Assembly (NCBI GenBank): GCA_036258055.1
Contig: DATAEK010000071.1
Location: 1 to 20,231, forward strand
Reading direction: 5' to 3'
Length of the DNA: 20,231 bases
From: DATAEK01 sp036258055
GTDB taxonomy: Bacteria; Acidobacteriota; Vicinamibacteria; Vicinamibacterales; 2-12-FULL-66-21
Shown: in pieces, positions 14,078-20,231 of the stretch
Position numbering within the stretch: the stretch's first letter is position 1
Layout: each line of letters starts with the position of its first letter
Translations under genes and position numbers: made by a program
The notes under the pieces: generated by a model
The model's database searches: none
Seen by the model: only the letters and a program-made list of their open reading frames with translations
What the model was told of the DNA's origin: nothing

Positions 14078-15457
14078 GACTCGCCAGTACCAATAGACCG
14101 GCAACCCCAACGCGAGCAGTCCAAGACCCGCGAGGGACTCGCCCGGTCGCTCCATCAGCGTGTTGACAACGAACGCGGTCGAGCCGGCGACGAAGACGGC
14201 CGGGACGATCGGATACCCCCAGGTTCGATACGGACGGTGCCGATCGGGCATCGTCCGGCGCAGCCTGAACAACGCGAGCCCGGCGGCAACGCTGAAGAGA
14301 ATCGACGCGAACATCACGTAGGTGAAGAGCTGCTCGTAGGTGCCGGAGAGCGCGAGAATCGCCGACCAGGCCGTCAGCGCGACGATCGCGAGGTGCGGCG
14401 TGCGATAACGCGGGTGCACGCGGCGCAGCGCCGGGAGCATGACGCCGTCCGCGGCCATCGCAAAGAGCAACCGCGACCCCGCAAGGATTGCCGCCGCATT
14501 GCACCCGAATGTCGAGATGACGACGGTGAGCGCGACGAAACGGCCGCCTGACGGGCCGACGAGGGCGGTCGCGGCACGCTCGGCGATCCGCGTGACCCCC
14601 TTCAACTCGTCGAGCGACAAGGCAAAGAAGTACGCGAGGTTGACGACGAGGTAGATCGTCGTGAGGGCGAGAATCCCCAGGAGCAGCGCGAGCGGAATGT
14701 TGCGGCGCGGATCCTTGATCTCGCCCGCGGCGTAGGTCACGAAATACCAGGCCTCGTAGGTCCACAGCACCGCGATCATCGCCACCCCGAACGAAGCCGC
14801 TGGCCGGGCCAGGTCTGGGGGAACGACCGGGGTGAAGACGGGCTGCACGCGCGCGAACGCGATGGCCATCAGCGGAATCGCGGCGAGGCCCGCGACTTTT
14901 GCGGCCGTAAAAATCGCGTTGGTGAGGTTGCCGCTGCGCACGCCGACGTAGTTGATCGCGCCGAGGACCACGATGGCCGAGACACCCACGATTTGACCGG
15001 CCGAGATCGAGAGCGCGTGGCCGGATGGCAACGGCAGCGTCCACAGCACGTTCGCGGGTGACAGTGACGGCACGAAGAGACTCACGTACTCCGCGAACCC
15101 GACCGCGACCGCGGCAATGCCGCCGCTGATGACCACCAGCAGCGCCGCCCAGCCGTAGAGGAACGCGGGAAGCGGTCCCCATGCTTCCTTGAGAAACACG
15201 TAGACGCCGCCCGATCGTGGAAACATGGCGCCCATCTCCGCGTAGGTAAGGCCGCCGGCGATCGCCAGCACGCCCCCGAGCGTCCATGCCGCCAGGAGAA
15301 GCGACGTCGAAGGGATATTGACCGCCATCCCACCGGTCGTCAGAAAGATGCCCGATCCGATGACGCTGCCGATCACGAACAGGATTGCGGATCCGAGACC
15401 GATCGCGCGAACGAGACTGTCGTCTGGCGACGAGGCGGCTGTATCAGAGGCAAGCAC
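14060..15457 (-). CDS. APC-superfamily amino acid permease (LAT/SteT-like)
   Basis: The protein has 465 residues from GTG 15457. About twelve hydrophobic helices are visible. Helix 1 carries the substrate-binding APC signature GSVIGSGIFLTTG. Other family blocks are AIAGGLTYAEMGAMFPRSGG, AYYAAGEIKDPRR-like (VTYAAGEIKDPRRNIP), CNAAAILAGSRLLFAMAADG and RVHPRYRTPHLA. These fit the L-type (LAT) branch that includes SteT-like Ser/Thr exchangers; the actual substrate is unknown. The frame stays open upstream to 15598, but that stretch is low-complexity Arg/Ser and would overlap the divergent amidohydrolase gene, so the GTG directly in front of the conserved N-terminus is preferred. An extended -10 lies 6 bases before this GTG. 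The C-terminus (AKGA and stop) is encoded inside the repeat array that follows. Confidence 0.86.
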   Translation of the reverse strand: MLASDTAASSPDDSLVRAIGLGSAILFVIGSVIGSGIFLTTGGMAVNIPSTSLLLAAWTLGGVLAIAGGLTYAEMGAMFPRSGGVYVFLKEAWGPLPAFLYGWAALLVVISGGIAAVAVGFAEYVSLFVPSLSPANVLWTLPLPSGHALSISAGQIVGVSAIVVLGAINYVGVRSGNLTNAIFTAAKVAGLAAIPLMAIAFARVQPVFTPVVPPDLARPAASFGVAMIAVLWTYEAWYFVTYAAGEIKDPRRNIPLALLLGILALTTIYLVVNLAYFFALSLDELKGVTRIAERAATALVGPSGGRFVALTVVISTFGCNAAAILAGSRLLFAMAADGVMLPALRRVHPRYRTPHLAIVALTAWSAILALSGTYEQLFTYVMFASILFSVAAGLALFRLRRTMPDRHRPYRTWGYPIVPAVFVAGSTAFVVNTLMERPGESLAGLGLLALGLPVYWYWRVGAKGA

Positions 15458-15463
15458 GCCGGA

Positions 15464-15472
15464 ACTGTAGCA
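15464..15472 (-). promoter_or_regulatory. Candidate extended -10 of the APC permease gene, suggesting a leaderless mRNA
   Basis: Read on the minus strand, TGCTACAGT lies here, followed by only 6 bases and then GTG 15457. With the usual 6-7 base distance from -10 to start of transcription, the mRNA would begin at or within a base or two of the start codon. No -35 was recognised and no Shine-Dalgarno fits in the gap. Confidence 0.4.
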
Positions 15473-15522
15473 CGGCGTTGCGCCGCGACCTGTCACCGGA
15501 CGAGAGACCGACCGCCGCCGCG

Positions 15523-15574
15523 TGCTAGAATGCCCGCTCCAGCTGCTGGTCGGCGGGTCGTGCCGGCCCGGAGG
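15523..15574 (+). promoter_or_regulatory. Extended -10 and strong ribosome binding site of the amidohydrolase gene
   Basis: TGCTAGAAT (15523-15531) is an extended -10 element, and GGAGG (15570-15574) is a strong Shine-Dalgarno 4 bases before ATG 15579. The pair decides the start at 15579 rather than the in-frame GTG at 15522, which would lie inside the promoter. It is the best full-consensus ribosome binding site in the window. Confidence 0.55.
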
Positions 15575-15578
15575 CTCA

Positions 15579-17324
15579 ATGGCGGCCCGCATCACCACCT
15601 ACGTCGTCGTCGGCATCGTCGCCGCGACGCTAATCGCCGGTCTGATCGTCGGCGCGCAGCGCGACGACAACGACGGCCCCGTCGATCTGATCATCCACAA
15701 CGCGAAGGTCTTCACCGCGAACGGGCGCAACGACATCGCCGAGGCGGTCGCCATCCGCGGCAACCAGATCCTGCGCGTCGGGAGCGACCGCGAGATCAAC
15801 CGGTTGCGCAAGCCGCAGACGCAGGTGATCGACGCGAAGGGCGGCACCGTCCTGCCCGGGTTCAATGACGCCCACGTCCGGTTCATCACCGGCGGGCTCG
15901 CGCTCGATCGGATCGATCTCGCTGACGCGGCGGACGCCGGTGAGGTCCAGCGGCGCATCCGCGAATGGGCCGAAGCCAACCCCGATCGGCCATGGGTCCT
16001 GGGAGGCGGCTGGACGTATCAGGCGTTCGAGGGGCTGCCGACGAGACAGCTGCTGGACGCGATCGTCCGCGATCGTCCGGCCCAGCTCGTCAGCCGCGAC
16101 GGGCACGTCGCGTGGGTGAATTCTGCCGCGCTGAAGCTCGCGCGCATCACCCGCAGGACACCGAATCCCGAGAACGGCACGATCGTTCGCGACGCGCGGA
16201 CGGGAGAACCGACTGGCGTTCTGAAAGACGCGGCGATCGCCCTGGTCTCGCGGCACGTGCCCGCCGCCAGCGCCGAGGAGCGGGCGCGCGCGCTGCGCTC
16301 GGCCGTCACCGAAGCGCACAAGAACGGAATCACGAGCGTTCAACACCTGGCCGATGCATCGGACGACCTGGATACCTTTGAGGAAGCTCGCCGCAGCGGC
16401 GATCTTCAGGTGCGCGTGTACGCCGCCATTCCGGTCGATCGCATGCCGTCCGACGCCGATCTCGATCGGCTCGATCAGCTCGCTGCGAAGTATCCGGACG
16501 ATCCGCTCTTCAAGTCAGGTGCCGTTCATGTGACCGTGGACGGAATCGTCGAGGTGAACAGCGCAGCGCTTCTGGAACCCTACGCCAACGAGCCCGGCAA
16601 CGGATCCACGCGCTGGACGCCGGACGATTTCAACCGCCTCGTGCGCATGCTCGACGCCCGTGGCTGGCAAATCGTCGCGGATGCGTCGGGCGATCGTGCG
16701 GTCCAGATCGCACTGACCGCCTTCGAGCACGCCGTCCGCTCGAATCCGGCGCCGGCGCGCGGACGCCGTCACCGCGTCGAACGCGTGGAGATTGCCGCAG
16801 ATGAGGATTTACCGCGGTTCGGGGCGCTTGGGGTCATCGCGTCGATGCAGCCCGGACGCGGGATGCCTGGCGACGCGCTCGCGCTCTGGACGCACAATTT
16901 GGGCGACCGCGCGTCGCACGGCTGGCCCTATCACGCCATCGCCAGGGCTCATGGCCGGCTGGCGTTCGGCAGTGACTGGCCGGCCGCGTCATTGAGCCCG
17001 CTGACAGGCGTGCACGTTGCGGTGAACCGCACGACGCCAGACGGCCTGCCCGAAGGTGGCTGGCAGGTCGAGGATGCGTTGACCCTCGACGCAGCCCTCG
17101 ATGCGTACACCTCAGGCGCGGCGTGGGCGTCATTTGACGAGCAGCGCAAAGGGACGATCGCGGCGGGCATGCTCGCCGATCTCGTCGTGCTCGGCGGCGA
17201 CATCTTCCGTGCACCGTCGGACAGGCTGGCCTCCACGACCGTCAATCTGACGATCTTCGACGGCAAAATCGTCTACAGCCGGGCAGCGCAACGCAGCCTG
17301 ACCGACGCACCGCTGACACCCTAA
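15579..17324 (+). CDS. YtcJ-like amidohydrolase (Amidohydrolase_3) with degraded metal site, membrane-anchored
   Basis: The protein has 581 residues. A hydrophobic segment (8-26) at the N-terminus acts as signal anchor or signal peptide, so the protein is exported. The frame of the YtcJ/Amidohydrolase_3 family is clear: DLIIHNAKVFT, VIDAKGGTVLPGFNDAH, RHRVE, GVIASMQP, LAFGSDWPA and GTIAAGMLADLVVLGGD. The metal ligands are mostly gone. The HxH motif reads H99-V-R101. The carboxylated-Lys position is H317 (VHVTVDG). The usual HAIGDRA is D368-ASGDRA. RxEHAQ has R402 (RVERVE), and QPxH has R427 (QPGRG). Only H99 and D466 (GSDWP) remain. Normal relatives hydrolyse amide or ester-type bonds with zinc; this one is probably not a metal-dependent hydrolase. 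The reading frame is intact and length normal, so it is not a decayed pseudogene. Its function is unknown. Confidence 0.82.
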   Translation: MAARITTYVVVGIVAATLIAGLIVGAQRDDNDGPVDLIIHNAKVFTANGRNDIAEAVAIRGNQILRVGSDREINRLRKPQTQVIDAKGGTVLPGFNDAHVRFITGGLALDRIDLADAADAGEVQRRIREWAEANPDRPWVLGGGWTYQAFEGLPTRQLLDAIVRDRPAQLVSRDGHVAWVNSAALKLARITRRTPNPENGTIVRDARTGEPTGVLKDAAIALVSRHVPAASAEERARALRSAVTEAHKNGITSVQHLADASDDLDTFEEARRSGDLQVRVYAAIPVDRMPSDADLDRLDQLAAKYPDDPLFKSGAVHVTVDGIVEVNSAALLEPYANEPGNGSTRWTPDDFNRLVRMLDARGWQIVADASGDRAVQIALTAFEHAVRSNPAPARGRRHRVERVEIAADEDLPRFGALGVIASMQPGRGMPGDALALWTHNLGDRASHGWPYHAIARAHGRLAFGSDWPAASLSPLTGVHVAVNRTTPDGLPEGGWQVEDALTLDAALDAYTSGAAWASFDEQRKGTIAAGMLADLVVLGGDIFRAPSDRLASTTVNLTIFDGKIVYSRAAQRSLTDAPLTP

Positions 17325-17409
17325 GCTTAGGGTTCTCGGGTTCTCGGTTCTCGAGTTCTCGTTTCCGAGTTCTCGGATTCGCCGGTTCTGAACCCTAAGA
17401 CCTCAGAAC
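17319..17409. repeat. Octamer repeats and inverted repeats in a convergent intergenic region (probable bidirectional terminator)
   Basis: A 14-base palindrome CCCTAAGCTTAGGG (17319-17332) contains the TAA stop of the amidohydrolase. CTTAGGGTTC (17326-17335) is matched by GAACCCTAAG (17390-17399), a perfect 10-bp inverted repeat that can enclose the rest. Between them are GGTTCTCG at 17331-17338 and 17339-17346 and further copies of GTTCTCG to 17375. The same octamer forms the array at 7480-7519. The remainder of the gap (17400-17494) shows more imperfect AGAACC/GGTTCT complements, for example at 17405-17409 and 17435-17440, and nothing else. Confidence 0.78.
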
Positions 17410-17494
17410 CGGGAACAGAGCACCGAGAAGCTCTAGAACCTGGTCCTGAGGACAACCTCCACCTGAGTATCGCGCAGCTCACGCGATCTCCGGG

Positions 17495-18007
17495 TCAGCG
17501 ATAGTGCAAGTGCACCAACCGTTTCACGGTGCCGTTCTGCGTGATGACAAAGAGGTTGTCGAAGTCGTTGTCACCAATCGTGACGGATGTGGCAATGCCG
17601 AGCGACTTGATCACCTCGGGCACGGTGTTCGAGTGGCCGACCACCAGGATGTTGCCGCCGCCTTCCGCCGCCTTCAGTTTCGCCACCAGATCGACCGTGC
17701 GATCGGCATTGATCGTAGCCGGCGTGATGCTCTCCTGCTGCGCCAGGGGCGCTGCCGTCTGCTGCGTCCGCTTGAACTCGGTGACGAAGATCGCTTTCAC
17801 TCCCGCGTCCTTGAGCACGCCGGCGAGCGATTCTGCGCGCCGCCGTCCGGCCTCGGACAGGTCTGGATCGGCCGTCGACATGCCCCCGGAATCGGCGCGC
17901 TCGGCGTGACGGACGAGGAAGATCGTCGGGCGGCCCGGCGCCTGCGCCGCGACCGAACTGGTCAGGAGCAGCGCCAGGACAACGGCTTTCACGGTTCGAT
18001 GCAGCAT
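17495..18007 (-). CDS. Secreted histidine phosphatase superfamily (SixA/phosphoglycerate-mutase-like) protein
   Basis: The protein has 170 residues. The N-terminus is a signal peptide (VKAVVLALLLTSSVAAQA) with a signal peptidase I-like AQA site near residue 23, so the mature protein is periplasmic. The branch-1 histidine phosphatase residues are present: R33-H34 in LVRHAERAD, R80 in TEFKRTQQTA and H125 in VVGHSNTVPE. H34 would be the phospho-histidine nucleophile. The short form without a large lid domain resembles SixA-like members, but the substrate cannot be told; a small phosphomonoester in the periplasm is likely. It begins 4 bases after the permease stop, and AAGGCGGTGA just before its ATG is one mismatch from the ideal anti-16S sequence and overlaps the permease end. 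The two genes form an operon. Confidence 0.88.
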   Translation of the reverse strand: MLHRTVKAVVLALLLTSSVAAQAPGRPTIFLVRHAERADSGGMSTADPDLSEAGRRRAESLAGVLKDAGVKAIFVTEFKRTQQTAAPLAQQESITPATINADRTVDLVAKLKAAEGGGNILVVGHSNTVPEVIKSLGIATSVTIGDNDFDNLFVITQNGTVKRLVHLHYR

Positions 18008-18011
18008 CTCT

Positions 18012-19340
18012 TCACCGCCTTTCGCGGTCCGTTACGGTGACGGCGTACAGGACGGCGCCGACGACGACCGCGGCGGCACCGCCGATCAACTGCGCGGATG
18101 TCGCGCCGGCGACGATGGCGAGGGCAATCAGAATCGCGACCGAGGGGATCACCGGTCCGAGGGGAATCACGAAGGTGGCGGGACGCACGACGCCCGCGAA
18201 CGCCGGATTGCGCAGCCGGATGGTGGAGGCACAGGTCGCAACGTAGACCAGCAGGCGGCTGATGGCGCTGACTGTCGCCGTGGCGGCGAATGTTCCAGAG
18301 ACCGCCAGCACGAGCGAGACCACGGAGGTCACGAGAATGGCATTGACGGGGGTACGGAATCGCGGATGTACGTTGCCGAAGAACCGCGGCAGATCCCCCT
18401 GCTCTGCCAGCGCGAACAGATTGCGCGAGCCCGACAGCGCCTGACCCATGTTGTTCCCGGTCGTCGAGAACACGGCCCCGAGCGTGACCAGCGCGGCGCC
18501 CCCCGACCCGAGAAACCGCGCGGCCGCGTCGGCCAGCGGTGTCTTCGACGCGGCGAGTCCGGGCAGCGTTCCCAGCGCCACCACCTGCGCGAGCGTCATG
18601 ATCGCGGTCACGATGACGATCGTCATGATCAGCGCAAAGGGCACGGCGCGGATCGGATCGCGCGCTTCGCCTGCGGGCACGGGCACGACCTCGTAGCCGC
18701 CGAAGGCGAAGATCAGCAGCAGCGCGGAGGCCGACAGGCTGGCCATCGTGGGCAGCGGACCAGGGGCGAGCGCCGAGGGGTCGATGAAAAACAGGCCAGC
18801 GCCAATGAAGACGAGGAGGGGCGCGATCTTTCCAATCGTGAGCGCGTTGAGCACGACGCTGCTCTGGCGAATGCCGCGGATGTTGATAGCGGCGAGGGTC
18901 GCGATGATCGCGGTCATGAGCAGCATGCGCGGAGTACCGGCCGTTACCGACGGCCAGTAGAAGCCGAGCGACGCCGCGAGCACGTTGATGACCGAGGCCC
19001 AGCTCGCCGCCCGGGTGAACCACATCAACCAGCCGACTTCGAAGGCGGCAAAGCGCCCGAACGCGGCGCGCGTGTAGAGGTACGGCCCGCCGGTGCCGTC
19101 GAAGCGGCTGGCGACCTCAGCAAACGACAGCGCGATCAGCATCGACGCGCACCCGATCGCCGCCACCATCCACGGGCTCCAGCCGCCGGCGCTCGCCGCG
19201 AGACCTGCCGGCAGCGCAAAGACAGCTCCGCCGATCACCTGGTTCACCCCGATTGCGGTGAGATCCCACTTGCCGAGCTCGCGCCGCAACGTCGGCGTGG
19301 ATGCTGCGGCCGCGGCTGCGACACCTGGATCGACCATCAC
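18012..19340 (-). CDS. APC-superfamily amino acid permease
   Basis: The protein has 442 residues. The start is GTG 19340 or the adjacent ATG 19337. About twelve hydrophobic helices are visible. The first carries GVNQVIGGAVFALPAG, the APC unwound-helix signature with Ala-Val in place of Gly-Ile. The later blocks FAFGGYEVVPVPAGEARDPI, TTGNNMGQALSGSRNLFALA and NVHPRFRTPVNA are typical of APC amino acid transporters. The N-terminal tail before the first helix is Ala-rich and variable. It is a paralogue of the permease at 14060-15457, with the same block order but clearly different sequence. The substrate is unknown. It is co-transcribed with the secreted phosphatase and divergent by 27 bases from a Rieske oxygenase gene, so amines or amino-acid-like compounds are a guess for the substrate. 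Confidence 0.87.
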   Translation of the reverse strand: MMVDPGVAAAAAASTPTLRRELGKWDLTAIGVNQVIGGAVFALPAGLAASAGGWSPWMVAAIGCASMLIALSFAEVASRFDGTGGPYLYTRAAFGRFAAFEVGWLMWFTRAASWASVINVLAASLGFYWPSVTAGTPRMLLMTAIIATLAAINIRGIRQSSVVLNALTIGKIAPLLVFIGAGLFFIDPSALAPGPLPTMASLSASALLLIFAFGGYEVVPVPAGEARDPIRAVPFALIMTIVIVTAIMTLAQVVALGTLPGLAASKTPLADAAARFLGSGGAALVTLGAVFSTTGNNMGQALSGSRNLFALAEQGDLPRFFGNVHPRFRTPVNAILVTSVVSLVLAVSGTFAATATVSAISRLLVYVATCASTIRLRNPAFAGVVRPATFVIPLGPVIPSVAILIALAIVAGATSAQLIGGAAAVVVGAVLYAVTVTDRERR

Positions 19341-19351
19341 GCCCGAGGTTG

Positions 19352-19357
19352 TATCAT
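19352..19357 (+). promoter_or_regulatory. Candidate -10 in the 27-bp divergent gap before the Rieske oxygenase
   Basis: TATCAT lies 10 bases before ATG 19368 and matches the -10 consensus at 5 of 6. The two divergent start codons are only 27 bases apart (19341-19367), so each gene's -35 region lies inside the other's coding sequence and both mRNAs would be leaderless or nearly so. No Shine-Dalgarno is present on either side. Confidence 0.38.
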
Positions 19358-19367
19358 CATCTTCGCC

Positions 19368-20231
19368 ATGCAGGAAACCGACATCGTCGTCAAACCGCGC
19401 GGCGTGATGCCGCAGGGCGCGACCACGCTACCGGCCGCGTACTACACGGCGCCGGACTACTTTCAGCGCGAGATGGATGCGTTCTTCGGGCGCATGTGGG
19501 TGTGCGCGGGACGGACCGAGCAGGTGCAGGTACCAGGACAGTTCGTCGTGCGCGAGCTCGTCGGCGAGAGCCTCATCATCACGTCGGCGGCTGACGGCCG
19601 GGTACATGCGTTCTACAACGTCTGCCGGCATCGCGGAACGAAGTTGTGCACGGAGGAAGCGGGGGCGTTTCCCGGTAGCATTCAGTGCCCGTATCACGCC
19701 TGGACCTACGGGCTCGACGGCCGGCTGATCGGCGCGCCGCACATGGACGAGGTCCCTCACTTCCGCCGCGAAGACTACCCCTTGCACCGGGTGCATGCGG
19801 ACGTCTGGGACGGGCACGTGTTCATCAACACGTCCGCGAACCCGCCGCCGCTCCGCGAGCAGCTCGGCGATCTCCCGTCGAAGTTCACGTCGTGGCGGAT
19901 GGCGGATCTGCAGCTCGGCCATCGCATCGTGTACGACGTCAGGGCCAACTGGAAGCTGATCATCCAGAACTACAACGAGTGCCTGCACTGCCCGAACCTG
20001 CACCCCGCGCTGAACAAGCTGTCGCACTATCTGAGCGGCGAGAACGAGCCACTGCAGCCAACCTTCATGGGTGGACGCATGGATCTGCGTCCTGGCGTGG
20101 ACACGCTCTCGATGGACGGCTCGTGCCCGCGCGAATTCCTGCCGGACCTGCCTGCCGACGATCGCCGTCGCGTGTACTACTACTCGATCTTTCCGAACAT
20201 GCTGCTCAGCCTTCACCCCGACTACATGCTG
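19368..20231 (+). CDS. Rieske non-heme iron oxygenase alpha subunit, 3'-truncated
   Basis: The frame opens with ATG 19368 (start MQETDIVVKPRG) and stays open for 288 codons to the right edge, so the C-terminal part is missing. A Rieske [2Fe-2S] domain is seen with C86-x-H88 (NVCRHRGTKLC) and C107-x2-H110 (QCPYHAWTYG). The catalytic domain starts with ANWKLIIQNYNECLHCPNLHP. E204, H207 and H212 form the E-x2-H-x4-H pattern: two iron ligands and the residue bridging to the neighbouring Rieske centre. Glu rather than Asp at the bridge resembles carnitine or glycine-betaine monooxygenases (CntA/GbcA type) more than classic naphthalene-type dioxygenases. The enzyme would need a reductase, which is not in the window. 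The exact substrate is unknown; the nearby APC permease hints at an amine or amino acid derivative. Confidence 0.87.
   Translation, partial: MQETDIVVKPRGVMPQGATTLPAAYYTAPDYFQREMDAFFGRMWVCAGRTEQVQVPGQFVVRELVGESLIITSAADGRVHAFYNVCRHRGTKLCTEEAGAFPGSIQCPYHAWTYGLDGRLIGAPHMDEVPHFRREDYPLHRVHADVWDGHVFINTSANPPPLREQLGDLPSKFTSWRMADLQLGHRIVYDVRANWKLIIQNYNECLHCPNLHPALNKLSHYLSGENEPLQPTFMGGRMDLRPGVDTLSMDGSCPREFLPDLPADDRRRVYYYSIFPNMLLSLHPDYML

Noticed and set aside
15522..15578. Start of the amidohydrolase at GTG 15522
   Set aside because: It overlaps the extended -10 box; ATG 15579 has GGAGG at correct spacing and leads straight into the signal anchor.
15458..15598. N-terminal extension of the APC permease up to 15598
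   Set aside because: It has an Arg/Ser/Pro-rich, non-conserved sequence that would run through the divergent promoter and into the amidohydrolase gene.

Overview
The window is GC-rich bacterial DNA with dense coding on both strands. Few genes have a Shine-Dalgarno site, and there is a Pkn-type kinase whose N-terminus starts with MALTPGTRLAQYEII. Together these suggest an Acidobacteriota-like (possibly Vicinamibacterales-like) chromosome. That assignment is inferred from style only; no rRNA or other taxonomic marker is present.

Layout. (1) 1-2079 (+): the 3' part of a large Eco57I-type N6-adenine DNA methyltransferase, cut by the left edge. (2) 2095-7463 (+): a tight three-gene unit holding a ferredoxin-NrfD fusion, a cytoplasmic-type molybdopterin oxidoreductase, and a membrane GAF protein with a degenerate histidine-kinase dimerisation segment. 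(3) 8681-7552 (-): a TauE/SafE anion exporter and a DUF1634-like membrane protein. Divergent from them, 8761-10682 (+): a three-domain persulfide dioxygenase/rhodanese (CstB-like) overlapping a thiol (cysteine) dioxygenase gene. (4) 10719-13010 (+): a Ser/Thr kinase with FlgO/TolB-like and TPR domains, overlapping tail-to-tail with a ketopantoate reductase-like gene (-). (5) 15457-14060 (-): an APC permease, divergent from 15579-17324 (+), an amidohydrolase whose metal ligands are mostly replaced. (6) 19340-17495 (-): a second APC permease and a secreted histidine phosphatase, divergent by only 27 bp from a Rieske oxygenase alpha subunit (19368 to the right edge, incomplete).

How it fits together. 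Regions 2 and 3 read as one sulfur-oxidation island. The cysteine dioxygenase feeds cysteine sulfinate, a source of sulfite. The persulfide dioxygenase-rhodanese yields sulfite and/or thiosulfate. TauE can export sulfite-type anions. The molybdoenzyme with its FeS/NrfD anchor is best explained as a SoeABC-like sulfite:quinone oxidoreductase, because the catalytic subunit has no Tat signal. Domain identities are read from motifs; the sulfite role is inference.

The most unusual items are the B-C subunit fusion with its coupled GAF pseudo-kinase, the thiol dioxygenase carrying the Cys-Tyr pair typical of animal enzymes, the amidohydrolase that has lost most of its metal site, and three short-tandem-repeat arrays between genes, one of which supplies the stop codon of a permease. 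No RNA gene, CRISPR array, insertion sequence or prophage was seen. No stretch over 300 bp lacks a gene.
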